Part shown: one piece after another, positions 34,450 to 44,136 of the stretch
How the letters are laid out: the number at the start of each line of letters is the position of its first letter
Numbering within the stretch: position 1 is the stretch's first letter
Assembly: GCA_016294165.1 (NCBI GenBank)
Contig: JAEDCM010000009.1
Location: 1 to 48,602 of the forward strand
Direction of reading: 5' to 3'
From: Anaeroplasmataceae bacterium
GTDB lineage: Bacteria; Bacillota_I; Bacilli_A; Acholeplasmatales; JAEDCM01
DNA: 48,602 nucleotides
Translations under genes and position numbers: made by a program
The notes under the pieces: generated by a model
Database searches by the model: none
Told to the model about the DNA's origin: nothing
What the model saw: only the letters and a program-made list of their open reading frames with translations

Positions 34450-35163
34450 ATGGAAAAACTAGAAATGCTTTACGAAGGAAAAGCAAAACAAATTTATGCA
34501 ACAGATGATAAAGATTTAATTATTATGTATTACAAGGATGATGCTACTGCTTATAATGGGATAAAAAAAGCATCAATCGATAATAAAGGTGTTTTAAATA
34601 ACAAAATCACAACTATCATCTATAAAAAATTACAAGAAGCTGGTATTCCAACACATTACATTGATACATTAGATGATCGCAATCAATTATGTAAAAAAGT
34701 AAAAATTTTACCATTAGAAGTAATCTGCCGCAATATTATCGCAGGTTCTATGGCAAAACGTTTAGGAATTGAAGAAGGAACTAAAGCCGAAAATACTATT
34801 TTTGAAATTTGTTATAAAGATGATGCACTAGGTGATCCACTAATCAATGATCATCATGCCGTAGCTTTAAAGGCTGCTACATATGAAGAATTAAATACAA
34901 TCTATGATTTAGCTTCTAAGGTAAATGAAGAACTTAAAAAGATGTTCTTAGAGGTTGGAGTTATTTTAGTAGACTTTAAGGTTGAATTTGGTAAAACAAG
35001 TGATGGAACAATCGTTTTAGCTGATGAAATTTCTCCAGATACAGCAAGACTTTGGGATGCAAAAACAAATAAAAAGCTTGACAAGGATAGATTCAGAAGA
35101 GATTTAGGTGACGTAATTGGAGCCTATGAAGAAATTTATAGTCGTTTACAAGGGATTAAATAG
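34450..35163 (+). CDS. purC: SAICAR synthetase
   Basis: Phosphoribosylaminoimidazole-succinocarboxamide synthase: joins CAIR and aspartate with ATP, step 8 of the purine pathway. It opens with LYEGKAKQIYATDD and keeps EVICRNIIAGSMAKRLG, FKVEFGK and LADEISPDTARLWD, all signature segments. 237 aa, the usual short bacterial form. AAGGAAGG lies upstream. It is first gene of the operon behind the guanine riboswitch. Its end almost touches purF. Confidence 0.97.
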   Translation: MEKLEMLYEGKAKQIYATDDKDLIIMYYKDDATAYNGIKKASIDNKGVLNNKITTIIYKKLQEAGIPTHYIDTLDDRNQLCKKVKILPLEVICRNIIAGSMAKRLGIEEGTKAENTIFEICYKDDALGDPLINDHHAVALKAATYEELNTIYDLASKVNEELKKMFLEVGVILVDFKVEFGKTSDGTIVLADEISPDTARLWDAKTNKKLDKDRFRRDLGDVIGAYEEIYSRLQGIK

Positions 35164-35175
35164 TTGGTGCTAAAT

Positions 35176-36576
35176 ATGATGAATGAAAGAGAGTTGCATG
35201 AGGAATGTGGAGTCTTTGGAGTTTATGGAGTTGAAAATGCAGCACTGGTAAGCTATTTTGGCCTTCATTCACTACAACATAGGGGACAAGAGGGTTGCGG
35301 AATTGTAACCTCTGATCATAATACCTTAAGAAGAACAAAAGGGCTAGGCCTTGTTTCTGAGGTTTTTAATGATAATAATTTAAAACCTTTAGTTGGAAAT
35401 ATGGCAATTGGGCATGTGCGTTACTCTACTGCCGGTGGTGGTGGTATTGAAAATGTGCAACCATTTCATTTCCGTCATCATACGGGTGATTTTGCCTTAG
35501 CCCATAATGGAAATTTAGTAAATTCCAATGAATTAAAACACTATCTAGAAGAAAAAGGAAGTATTTTTCAATCAACATCTGATAGTGAGGTTTTAGCTCA
35601 TTTAATTAAAAAGGACATTGATCAAAAACGTTTTGCCTATTCAATAATGGATGCCCTACAAATGATAGAAGGAGCATTTGCCTTTTTGATTATGACAAAA
35701 GATAAATTGTATGCTTGCCGTGATAAATACGGATTAAGACCTTTATCAATTGGAAAGATTAATGGAGGATATGTCGTATCTAGTGAGACTTGTGCTTTTG
35801 AGGTAATTAATGCACAATTTGTCAGAGATGTTGAACCAGGTGAGGTTGTTGTTATTGATGAAAATGGTATTACTAGCTATGATTATTCAAAATATAAAAA
35901 ATATCATATGTGTGCGATGGAATATATTTATTTTTCTCGCCCAGATAGCGATATTGAAGGAACAAATGTTCATGCTTTCCGCAAGGAAACAGGAAGATTA
36001 TTATATAAAGAAGCACCAGCCGATGCGGATATCGTGATTGGTGTTCCGGACTCTTCACTTTCTGCAGCCATTGGTTATGCTGAAGCTAGTGGAATTCCGT
36101 ATGAAATGGGATTGATAAAAAATAAATATGTTGGTAGAACCTTTATTCAACCAACTCAAAGTATGAGAGAGCGCGGCCTTCGAATGAAGCTGTCAGCTGT
36201 TTCCTCAATTATTAAAAATAAAAGGGTTATTTTAATTGATGACTCTTTAGTTAGAGGTACAACTTGTAAGAGAATTGTTGCACTACTTAAAGAGGTAGGA
36301 GCAACTGAGGTTCATGTAAGAATTGCTTCTCCACAAATTACAAATCCATGCTTCTATGGTGTAGATATTTCAACATACGAAGAATTGATATCAGCTCATA
36401 AAACAGTTGATGAGGTTTGTAAGATTATTGGAGCTGATTCTTTGAGCTTCATATCTAAAGAAGCATTATTTGAAGCAGGTAAGCGAAATGATTTATGCTT
36501 AGCATGCTTTACTGGAAACTATCCAACAGCACTTTATCAATCAATTAAAGATGCAAATAAGGATGGAAAGTTCTAA
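35176..36576 (+). CDS. purF: Amidophosphoribosyltransferase
   Basis: First committed enzyme of purine synthesis: PRPP plus glutamine gives phosphoribosylamine. The N-terminal nucleophile is Cys11 in HEECGVFG after a 10-residue propeptide that should be cleaved, as in the Bacillus-type enzyme. The PRPP loop is VILIDDSLVRGTT. Cysteines in HMCAMEY, NPCFYG and LCLACF give the four ligands of the Bacillus-type [4Fe-4S] cluster. Start ATG 35176 or 35179, with GGTG at 35166-35169; the frame also extends to a TTG right after the purC stop, which I reject. About 466 aa. Confidence 0.96.
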   Translation: MMNERELHEECGVFGVYGVENAALVSYFGLHSLQHRGQEGCGIVTSDHNTLRRTKGLGLVSEVFNDNNLKPLVGNMAIGHVRYSTAGGGGIENVQPFHFRHHTGDFALAHNGNLVNSNELKHYLEEKGSIFQSTSDSEVLAHLIKKDIDQKRFAYSIMDALQMIEGAFAFLIMTKDKLYACRDKYGLRPLSIGKINGGYVVSSETCAFEVINAQFVRDVEPGEVVVIDENGITSYDYSKYKKYHMCAMEYIYFSRPDSDIEGTNVHAFRKETGRLLYKEAPADADIVIGVPDSSLSAAIGYAEASGIPYEMGLIKNKYVGRTFIQPTQSMRERGLRMKLSAVSSIIKNKRVILIDDSLVRGTTCKRIVALLKEVGATEVHVRIASPQITNPCFYGVDISTYEELISAHKTVDEVCKIIGADSLSFISKEALFEAGKRNDLCLACFTGNYPTALYQSIKDANKDGKF

Positions 36577-36603
36577 AAAAACTATGCGATATGGAGGGAT
36601 AAT

Positions 36604-37899
36604 ATGATTGAACGCTATAGTCGCCCCCAAATGCGAAAAATTTGGACAGAAGAAAACAAATTTAATGCCTATTTAAGAGTAGAAATATTAGCTGATCGTG
36701 CTTGGAGTGAATTAGGAGTAATCCCTAAAGAGGATGTTGATAAGATTGAGGAGAATGCCAAATTTGATATCAATCGAATTTATGAAATTGAAGCTCAAAC
36801 TAAGCATGATGTTGTGGCATTTACACGTGCTGTTAGTGAATCATTAGGTGAAGAAAGAAAATGGGTTCACTATGGATTAACTTCAACAGACGTTGTTGAT
36901 ACAGCCAATGGTTATTTGATGAAGCAAGCTAATGAAATCTTATTAAAGGACATCAAGGATTTTATGGATGTTTTATACAAACAAGCTTTAAAATATAAGA
37001 ACACTCCTTGTATTGGTAGAACTCATGGTATTCATGCCGATATTACATCATTTGGATTAAAATGGGTTTTATGGTATGAGGAAATGCAAAGAAATTTAAC
37101 TAGATTTTTGGAAGCTTGCAAAAATATTGAATGCGGTAAAATGAGTGGAGCTGTTGGTAACTTTGCAAACATTCCACCATTTATTCAAGATTATGTGTGC
37201 GAGCATTTAGGAATCGGGTCTGCTAATGTTTCAACTCAAGTTCTTCAAAGAGATAGGCATGCCTATTACATGGCAACTTTAGCGGTAATCGCGTCATCGC
37301 TAGAGCAAATGGCTTTTGAAATTAGAAATCTACAAAGAACTGAGGTTCATGAATTAGAAGAAGCTTTTTCAAAAGGACAAAAGGGTTCAAGTGCAATGCC
37401 TCATAAGAGAAATCCAATCTCAAGTGAAAATATTTGTGGATGCGCAAGAGTAATGCGTGGATACATGGCAGCTTTCTACGAAAATGTTGCTTTATGGCAT
37501 GAAAGAGACATCTCTCATTCATCAACAGAAAGAATCATTTTACCAGATGCCACAATGCTACTTGATTACATGCTTACAAGATTTAAAGGAATTTTAGAAA
37601 ATGTTGTTGTTTATCCAGAAACGATGATTGAAAATATTTATAAGACTAATGGTGTAATCTTTGCTCAAAGAGTAATGAATGCATTAATTAATAAAGGATT
37701 AGTTAGAGAAGAAGCTTACGATACCGTTCAACCAATTGCTATGAAAGCATATAATGAGAAAATGGACTATCAAACATTACTATCACAAAATGAAAAGGTA
37801 ATGAGCTATCTTTCAACAGAAGAATTAAATGAATGCTTTACTTTAGATTATTATTTTAAAAATGTCGATTTTATATATAATCGTTGCGGCATTAAATAA
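36604..37899 (+). CDS. purB: Adenylosuccinate lyase
   Basis: Cleaves SAICAR to AICAR and adenylosuccinate to AMP, so it serves both the main pathway and the AMP branch. It has the fumarase/ASL signature SSAMPHKRNPI (about residues 262-272), GLTSTDVVDTA near 87 and RTHGIHADITSFG near 139. 431 aa is normal. GGAGG at 36593-36597 precedes the ATG. 27 nt after purF, 11 nt before guaA. Confidence 0.97.
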   Translation: MIERYSRPQMRKIWTEENKFNAYLRVEILADRAWSELGVIPKEDVDKIEENAKFDINRIYEIEAQTKHDVVAFTRAVSESLGEERKWVHYGLTSTDVVDTANGYLMKQANEILLKDIKDFMDVLYKQALKYKNTPCIGRTHGIHADITSFGLKWVLWYEEMQRNLTRFLEACKNIECGKMSGAVGNFANIPPFIQDYVCEHLGIGSANVSTQVLQRDRHAYYMATLAVIASSLEQMAFEIRNLQRTEVHELEEAFSKGQKGSSAMPHKRNPISSENICGCARVMRGYMAAFYENVALWHERDISHSSTERIILPDATMLLDYMLTRFKGILENVVVYPETMIENIYKTNGVIFAQRVMNALINKGLVREEAYDTVQPIAMKAYNEKMDYQTLLSQNEKVMSYLSTEELNECFTLDYYFKNVDFIYNRCGIK

Positions 37900-37910
37900 G
37901 AGGTGAATTT

Positions 37911-39452
37911 ATGCAAAATGAAAAAATATTAGTATTAGACTTTGGAGGACAATACAATCAATTAATCGCAAGACGTGTTAGAGAATGTAATGTATATTGT
38001 GAAGTTCATCCTTACAATATGTCTATTGAAAAAATTAAAGAATACAATCCTAAAGGAATTATTTTCACAGGTGGTCCGAATAGTGTTTATGGCGAGGACT
38101 CTCCACAATGCGATAAAGAAATATTTAATTTAGGATATCCAATTCTAGGAATTTGCTATGGATGTCAATTAACAGCCTTTACTTTAGGCGGTGTTGTTGA
38201 ACATGCTACAGTTTCAGAATATGGAAAAACAATGCTAAATACTGATAAAACAAGTGTTTTATTTAAAAATGTTAAGGAAGAAACATCAGTATGGATGAGC
38301 CATACTGATTTCGTAAGTAAAGCGCCAATTGGATTTAAAATTACAGCTTATACAAAGGATTGTCCAATAGCTGCCATGGAAAATGAGAATAGAAAGATTT
38401 ATGCTGTTCAGTTCCATCCTGAGGTAATGCATTCAGAAGAAGGTATGACAATGTTAAGAGCCTTCGTATATGATGTTTGTAATTGCCAAGGTGATTGGAA
38501 GATGGCAGATTTTGCTCAATCAACTATTGAACAAATTAAAGCAAAGGTTGGAAAAGGTAAAGTATTATGTGCACTTTCAGGTGGTGTAGATAGTAGCGTT
38601 GCAGCAGTATTATTATCTAAAGCTGTTGGTGAACAATTAACATGTGTTTTTGTTGATCATGGTCTACTTCGTAAAAATGAAGGAGATGAGGTTGAAACTG
38701 TATTTGGTCCTAATGGGCACTATAAGTTAAACTTCGTTAGAGTTAATGCTCAAGAAAGATTCTATGAAAAATTAAAGGGTGTAACTGAACCTGAAAGAAA
38801 GAGAAAGATCATCGGAGAAGAATTTATTAGAGTATTTGAAGAGGAAGCTAAGAAAATTGGTTCAGTTGATTATCTCGTACAAGGAACAATTTATCCGGAT
38901 GTTATTGAAAGTGGGTTAGGAAAATCAGCAACTATCAAGTCTCATCACAATGTAGGTGGTCTACCTTCAGTTGTTGATTTTAGAGAGATTATTGAACCAC
39001 TTAGATTATTATTCAAGGATGAGGTTCGTAAGGTTGGATTAGAATTAGGAATTCCTGAATATCTCGTTTATCGTCAACCATTCCCAGGACCAGGTCTAGG
39101 AATTAGAATTATTGGAGAGGTTACAGCCGAAAAGGTTAAAATTGTTCAAGATGCCGACTATATCTATCGTGAAGAAATTGCTAAGGCTGGTATTGATAAA
39201 GATTTAGGACAATATTTTGCAGCTTTAACAAATATGCAAAGTGTAGGAGTTATGGGTGATGAAAGAACATATGATTATGCTATTGCTTTAAGAGCTGTAA
39301 TGACAAGTGATTTTATGACTGCTGATTGGGCACGCATTCCATATGATGTATTAGATATCATCTCAAGAAGAATTGTAAATGAAGTAAAGGGTGTTAATAG
39401 AGTACTTTTAGATTGTACATCTAAACCACCAGCAACTATCGAATTTGAATAA
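37911..39452 (+). CDS. guaA: GMP synthase (glutamine-hydrolysing)
   Basis: Converts XMP to GMP with glutamine and ATP. An N-terminal class I glutamine amidotransferase domain has Cys in GICYGCQL and His-Glu in QFHPEV. An ATP-pyrophosphatase domain has SGGVDSS near residue 224, and a C-terminal dimerisation domain has RQPFPGPGLGIRI and KPPATIEFE. 513 aa. Its presence behind a guanine riboswitch fits feedback by the end product. A terminator closes the operon. Confidence 0.97.
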   Translation: MQNEKILVLDFGGQYNQLIARRVRECNVYCEVHPYNMSIEKIKEYNPKGIIFTGGPNSVYGEDSPQCDKEIFNLGYPILGICYGCQLTAFTLGGVVEHATVSEYGKTMLNTDKTSVLFKNVKEETSVWMSHTDFVSKAPIGFKITAYTKDCPIAAMENENRKIYAVQFHPEVMHSEEGMTMLRAFVYDVCNCQGDWKMADFAQSTIEQIKAKVGKGKVLCALSGGVDSSVAAVLLSKAVGEQLTCVFVDHGLLRKNEGDEVETVFGPNGHYKLNFVRVNAQERFYEKLKGVTEPERKRKIIGEEFIRVFEEEAKKIGSVDYLVQGTIYPDVIESGLGKSATIKSHHNVGGLPSVVDFREIIEPLRLLFKDEVRKVGLELGIPEYLVYRQPFPGPGLGIRIIGEVTAEKVKIVQDADYIYREEIAKAGIDKDLGQYFAALTNMQSVGVMGDERTYDYAIALRAVMTSDFMTADWARIPYDVLDIISRRIVNEVKGVNRVLLDCTSKPPATIEFE

Positions 39453-39457
39453 TTATT

Positions 39458-39482
39458 AAGGTCCTTAACTGGACCTTTTTTG
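39458..39482 (+). terminator. Terminator of the purC-purF-purB-guaA operon
   Basis: A 7-bp stem AAGGTCC/GGACCTT (39458-39464, 39471-39477) with a 6-nt loop is followed by T residues. Confidence 0.85.
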
Positions 39483-39562
39483 TTTGAAATAAATGAATTT
39501 ATTAATAATATAGTTATAGTTAAAATTTTTATGGAATTATTATTTAAAATAATAATTACACC

Positions 39563-39591
39563 TTTAAAAATCGTGAAGAATATGGTATAAT
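39563..39591 (+). promoter_or_regulatory. Promoter of purA
   Basis: TTTAAA (39563-39568), a 17-nt spacer and TATAAT (39586-39591), with TGG just upstream (extended -10). A second TATAAT at 39662-39667 is less likely. The leader has no aptamer that I can recognise. Confidence 0.55.
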
Positions 39592-39695
39592 AATGTCGAT
39601 GTTTTCAAGTGAAGATTTTAAAAAATATCATAAGGAAACAATGAGTAAAAATTATTGATGATATAATAAATTATTTAGAGATTAGGATGGTAAAT

Positions 39696-40976
39696 ATGGG
39701 AAAATCATTACTTGTTTTAGGTGCTCAATGGGGCGATGAAGGTAAAGGAAAAATTACAAATTATTTTTCAGAAAAAGCCGATGTAGTTATTCGTTATCAA
39801 GGAGGTAATAATGCGGGACATACCATTGTTTTTAATAATCATAAGTACGCATTAAGTAGTATTCCTTCAGGGATATTTGATGAAAATGTAAAATGTGTTA
39901 TTGCTAATGGAGTGGTTTTAAATCCTCGTGCATTTATTGAAGAAAGAAACCAATTAATTAAACAAGGATTTCCATGCAATAATCTTTATATTTCTGATCG
40001 CTGTCATGTTATTTTTGATCATCATATTGAACTTGATAGATTGAATGAAGAAGGATTAAAGGATAAAAAGATTGGGACAACTAAAAAAGGAATTGGCCCT
40101 TGTTATTCAGATAAAACTGAGCGCATTGGAATGAGAATGTGTGATTTTATTGGCCCAAATTTTAAGAATCGTTATAAAGAATTATTGGAAATTAAAAATA
40201 GACAAATTCGTTCATTAAATGGTAAGGAAATCGATTATGAAACAAGTGTTTTAGAATATGAAAAGCTTGCCGATTTGATTCGCCCAATGGTTACAGATAC
40301 TATTGCATTATTGAACAATGAAAGAAAAAGTGGTAAAAATATTTTATTTGAAGGTGCACAAGGTTCTTTATTAGATGTTGATTTTGGTAGCTATCCATAT
40401 GTTACAAGTTCTCATGTTACAAGTGGAGGAGTTATTTGCGGTACTGGAATTGGTTGCCATGGAGTTGATGAAGTTTTAGGAATTGTAAAAGCTTATCAAA
40501 CACGCGTTGGCGAAGGTGCGTTTCCAACTGAACTTCTTGATGAGGTTGGAGAATTAATTCGTGAAAAAGGTCATGAATATGGAACCGTTACTCATCGTCC
40601 AAGAAGAACAGGATACCTAGATTTAGTAGCTTTAAGATACTCAATTTTGGTTAATGGAATCACATCAATTTGCTTAACTCTTTTAGATGTTTTAACAGGA
40701 TTTGAAGAGGTTAAGGTATGTGTTGCTTATGAATGTGGTGATAAGATTATTCATACTCTTCCAGCTTCTGATGATGTATTAAAACAATGTAAACCGGTTT
40801 ATAAAACTTTAAAAGGATGGTCTATAGATATTTCAAATGTTAAAACTTTCGATGAACTTCCAGAAAATGCTAAGGAGTACATTCGTTTTATTGAAAATGA
40901 ATTAGAGGTACCGATTGATGTATTCTCAGTTGGACCAGATAAATTACAAACAATTGTTCGTAAGGAGATTTTTTAA
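39696..40976 (+). CDS. purA: Adenylosuccinate synthetase
   Basis: GTP-dependent joining of IMP and aspartate, the first step of the AMP branch; purB completes it. It has GAQWGDEGKGKI at the N-terminus, GNNAGHT, GTTKKGIGPCYSDK, and RVGEGAFPTE with VTHRPRRTGYLD. Start ATG 39696 is chosen with AGGATGG at 39684-39690; the earlier in-frame ATG (39687) lies inside that site. 426 aa. It is transcribed apart from the guanine-controlled operon, which makes sense for the adenine branch. Its TAA overlaps the next ATG. Confidence 0.97.
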   Translation: MGKSLLVLGAQWGDEGKGKITNYFSEKADVVIRYQGGNNAGHTIVFNNHKYALSSIPSGIFDENVKCVIANGVVLNPRAFIEERNQLIKQGFPCNNLYISDRCHVIFDHHIELDRLNEEGLKDKKIGTTKKGIGPCYSDKTERIGMRMCDFIGPNFKNRYKELLEIKNRQIRSLNGKEIDYETSVLEYEKLADLIRPMVTDTIALLNNERKSGKNILFEGAQGSLLDVDFGSYPYVTSSHVTSGGVICGTGIGCHGVDEVLGIVKAYQTRVGEGAFPTELLDEVGELIREKGHEYGTVTHRPRRTGYLDLVALRYSILVNGITSICLTLLDVLTGFEEVKVCVAYECGDKIIHTLPASDDVLKQCKPVYKTLKGWSIDISNVKTFDELPENAKEYIRFIENELEVPIDVFSVGPDKLQTIVRKEIF

Positions 40977-42400
40977 TGAAATATGATGTTATTATTGTAG
41001 GTGCAGGCCCAATGGGGATTTATACCGCTTATGAGTTAATGGTAAAAAATCCTTTAATTAAGGTTTTGTTAATTGATAAGGGGAACGATATTTATCATCG
41101 AAACTGTCCAATTCTTGAAAAGAAAACTAAGCAATGTCCAAAGGATATATATGGAAATTCTGGATGTAAGCCTGCCTGCTCAATGACATCAGGATTTGGT
41201 GGATGTGGAGCCTTTTCCGATGGAAAGTTTAATATCACAAGTGATTTTGGTGGTTGGATGGATGAATATCTAACAACTGAAGAAGTTATTGATTTGATCC
41301 GCTATGTTGATGATATTCAGTTGAAATACGGAGCTCCTAAGGAGCTTACTAATCCCAATACCAAAGAGGTTTTCGATATTGAAAAAAAGGCCATTTCAGT
41401 TGGACTTAAATTATTAAGATCAGAGGTTAGACACCTTGGTACCGAAATTAATTTAAATGTTTTAAAGAATATATATGAGGCAATGAACGGTCATATTGAT
41501 TACCGTTTTAAATGTGAAGTAGCAGATATAATTGTTGAGGATAATATGGCGAAAGGGGTTATCCTAAAGGATGGTAGCATTCTTGAAGCTAGCTATGTTG
41601 TCTTAGGTGTAGGTAGACCTGGTGCCCAATGGTTATCATCCGCAATGGCTAAGCATGGTATTGAAGTAGTAAATAATCGTGTTGATATTGGTGTTCGTGT
41701 GGAAACTAATAATATCATTATGGACGATATTAACAAATATTTATATGAAGGAAAGTTTATTTTCAATACTTCTGTTGGAACACAGGTAAGAACATTCTGT
41801 TCAAATCCAAGTGGGCATGTTGTAATTGAAAATCATAATGGTATTATGGTTTGTAATGGGCATTCATATCATTCACTTGAGCTTGGAAGTGGTAATACGA
41901 ACTTTGCTCTATTGGTATCTCATGAATTTTCTGAGCCATTTAAGGATCCTAATGGGTACGCTTTAGAGATTAGCTCTTTAGCTAATAAATTAAGTGGTGG
42001 TTCTGTTATTGTTCAAAAATATGGAGATATTAAGGCTGGAAGACGTTCGACAAAGAAAAGAATTGATGAAGGTTTTGTAAAGCCAACATTAAAGGAGGCA
42101 GTCCCTGGCGATTTAGGATTAATCCTACCTTATAAGACAATGCAATCATTGATTGAAATGATGGATGCTTTAAATTATGTTACTCCAGGTATTGCGAATG
42201 ACCATACATTATTTTATGGTGTAGAAGCTAAATTCTATAGTGACCGTATCGCATGTGATAATAATTTTGAAACAAGAATTAAAAATTTATATGTAGGTGG
42301 AGATGGAGCAGGGATCACTAGAGGGCTTGCTCAAGCTGGTGCTAATGGAGTGAAAATAGCTCGAGAGATTTTAAAAAAATATAATAAAATAGGTGATTAG
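40976..42400 (+). CDS. FAD-dependent oxidoreductase, COG2509 type
   Basis: 474-aa flavoprotein with an N-terminal dinucleotide fold IVGAGPMGIYTAYEL and a C-terminal FAD segment NLYVGGDGAGITRGLAQAGANG. It belongs to the uncharacterised FAD-dependent dehydrogenase group that is widespread in anaerobic Firmicutes. A Cys-rich stretch at about residues 48-75 (CPILEKKTKQCPKD, SGCKPACSM) could bind a metal or Fe-S centre. Substrate unknown. It is translationally coupled to purA by TAATG, an arrangement that hints at co-expression but not at a purine role. Confidence 0.85.
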   Translation: MKYDVIIVGAGPMGIYTAYELMVKNPLIKVLLIDKGNDIYHRNCPILEKKTKQCPKDIYGNSGCKPACSMTSGFGGCGAFSDGKFNITSDFGGWMDEYLTTEEVIDLIRYVDDIQLKYGAPKELTNPNTKEVFDIEKKAISVGLKLLRSEVRHLGTEINLNVLKNIYEAMNGHIDYRFKCEVADIIVEDNMAKGVILKDGSILEASYVVLGVGRPGAQWLSSAMAKHGIEVVNNRVDIGVRVETNNIIMDDINKYLYEGKFIFNTSVGTQVRTFCSNPSGHVVIENHNGIMVCNGHSYHSLELGSGNTNFALLVSHEFSEPFKDPNGYALEISSLANKLSGGSVIVQKYGDIKAGRRSTKKRIDEGFVKPTLKEAVPGDLGLILPYKTMQSLIEMMDALNYVTPGIANDHTLFYGVEAKFYSDRIACDNNFETRIKNLYVGGDGAGITRGLAQAGANGVKIAREILKKYNKIGD

Positions 42401-42415
42401 ATTTAATATCTAATC
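42395..42415 (+). other. Small hairpin at the end of the oxidoreductase gene
   Basis: An 8-bp stem GATTAGAT/ATCTAATC (42395-42402, 42408-42415) includes the stop codon and lacks a T-run. It lies before the true terminator and may protect the 3' end. Confidence 0.45.
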
Positions 42416-42429
42416 ACTATTTATATGAA

Positions 42430-42463
42430 TAAAACCGCTTTTTTTAGCGGTTTTATTTCTTTT
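42430..42463. terminator. Terminator between the oxidoreductase gene and asnB
   Basis: A 10-bp stem TAAAACCGCT/AGCGGTTTTA (42430-42439, 42446-42455) with a T6 loop and T-rich tail sits between converging genes and can work on both strands. Confidence 0.85.
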
Positions 42464-42484
42464 GAACATATTTTAAAATAGGAG

Positions 42485-44065
42485 TTATTTCCCACTATTT
42501 CCATAGTTTGATAATACTCTAGCAGAAGGATCATTTACATTGCATCCTTCCCACTCTTTATTAGGCATCCAGAAATCCACGACCATTTGACTTTGGTTTG
42601 GATAGTGCTTCTCAAAAATCTCGCGATATAAAAGAGATTCTTTAGTGAATGGTTTTGAATGATCATATTTTTTGATTTTTTCTTCGTACTCAAAATCTGT
42701 GTAATATGAGTTAGCATATTCCTTTAAATAATCAACCATTGAATGTCCAACGGCATCAGAGAACGCCGCTTTTTCACGCATTAGAATTGATTCAGGAAGA
42801 TAATCACCAACAAATGCATTTCTTAATAAATATTTTCCAATGCCATAGGTATTCATCTTAATTTTTGGATCAATACTTAAAACATATGATACAAAATCTA
42901 AATCACCAAAAGGAACTCTTGCCTCTAATGAGTTAGAAGAGATGCATCTATCGGCACGCAATACGTCATACATATGGATTTCGCGAATTCTTTTTTCACT
43001 TTCCTTTTGAAATTCCATTTCATTTGGGGCAAAATCGGTATATTTATATCCGAATAATTCATCAGATATTTCACCAGTTAGTAGAACCCTAATATCTGTA
43101 TTTTCATGGATTGCTTTACATAATAAATACATACCCATACTTGCACGAATAGTAGTGATGTCATATGTTCCCAATATTTGAATAACTTTATCTAAAGAGT
43201 TTAGAACATCCTCTTTAGTAATGATTATTTCATGATGATTGCTTCCAATATAATCTGCGACTATCTTAGCATATTTTAAATCGATTGCATCAGTTGACAT
43301 TCCTATAGCAAATGTTTCAATTGGCTTATTAAGTATTTTTGAAGCAATAGAGCATACTAATGATGAATCCAATCCACCTGATAATAAGAATCCAAGAGGA
43401 GCATCAGCATCTAGCCTTTTTTCAACGCCTTTTATTAATAAATCTTTGATATTTTGACATGCTTTATTTATATCATCATTATTAAATTTACTAACCTTAG
43501 CGATATCATTATAACAGTGAAATTCTCCATCTACGTAGTAATGACCAGGTGGAAATGGAAGAATCTCATCTGTTAATCCCACTAGATTCTTTGCTTCAGA
43601 TGCTAAAATGATTTTACCTTGTTTATCGTAACCATAATATAATGGTCTAATTCCAATTGGATCTCTTGCGACAATTATTTTTTTATTATTACCATCATAG
43701 ATAATTAAGGCATATTCCGCATCAAGCATCTTAAACATTTCATTACCATATTCTTTATATAAGGGAAGAAGAATCTCACAATCTGATTCACTGTTGAATT
43801 TATATCCCTTATTAATTAATTCATCTTTTAATTTTCTAAATCCGTAAATTTCACCATTACAAACAATAAATGAATCATCTAATTTAAATGGTTGCATACC
43901 ACTTTCATTTAATCCCATTATTGCTAATCGATGGAAGGCTAAGTATCCATCATCCAATTCTAATATTCTTGACATGTCAGGACCTCTAGATATAGTCATA
44001 TCAAAGCCTTTTTTAAATTCATCTAGATCTATAATCTTTCCTTCATAACCCATTATTGAACACAT
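42485..44065 (-). CDS. asnB: Asparagine synthase (glutamine-hydrolysing)
   Basis: Makes asparagine from aspartate, glutamine and ATP. The start at 44065 gives MCSIMGY, with catalytic Cys2 exposed after Met removal; AAAGGA precedes it. A longer frame to 44113 would bury the cysteine and is wrong. The glutaminase domain occupies 2-200. The synthetase domain has LLSGGLDSSLV near 232-242 and ends DPSAR plus a short tail, as in Escherichia coli AsnB. 526 aa. It follows amt/PII and glnN in the same direction, with a terminator-like hairpin before it, so it is probably a read-through gene of the nitrogen operon. Confidence 0.95.
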   Translation of the reverse strand: MCSIMGYEGKIIDLDEFKKGFDMTISRGPDMSRILELDDGYLAFHRLAIMGLNESGMQPFKLDDSFIVCNGEIYGFRKLKDELINKGYKFNSESDCEILLPLYKEYGNEMFKMLDAEYALIIYDGNNKKIIVARDPIGIRPLYYGYDKQGKIILASEAKNLVGLTDEILPFPPGHYYVDGEFHCYNDIAKVSKFNNDDINKACQNIKDLLIKGVEKRLDADAPLGFLLSGGLDSSLVCSIASKILNKPIETFAIGMSTDAIDLKYAKIVADYIGSNHHEIIITKEDVLNSLDKVIQILGTYDITTIRASMGMYLLCKAIHENTDIRVLLTGEISDELFGYKYTDFAPNEMEFQKESEKRIREIHMYDVLRADRCISSNSLEARVPFGDLDFVSYVLSIDPKIKMNTYGIGKYLLRNAFVGDYLPESILMREKAAFSDAVGHSMVDYLKEYANSYYTDFEYEEKIKKYDHSKPFTKESLLYREIFEKHYPNQSQMVVDFWMPNKEWEGCNVNDPSARVLSNYGNSGK

Positions 44066-44098
44066 AATATCTTTTCCTTTCAAACCTAATAAAAACAA

Positions 44099-44129
44099 AG
44101 TATTAAGTGGCATTTAGTCACTTAATACT
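44099..44129 (-). terminator. Hairpin between amt/PII and asnB
   Basis: An 11-bp stem (44099-44109, 44119-44129) is followed on the minus strand by CTTTGTTTTT. It probably ends most glnN-amt transcripts and lets some through to asnB. No clear asnB promoter is seen after it. Confidence 0.7.
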
Positions 44130-44136
44130 GTTTAAA

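Noticed and set aside
39593..39658. 21-codon leader peptide before purA
   Set aside because: No ribosome site, and its ATG lies at or before the expected transcription start.
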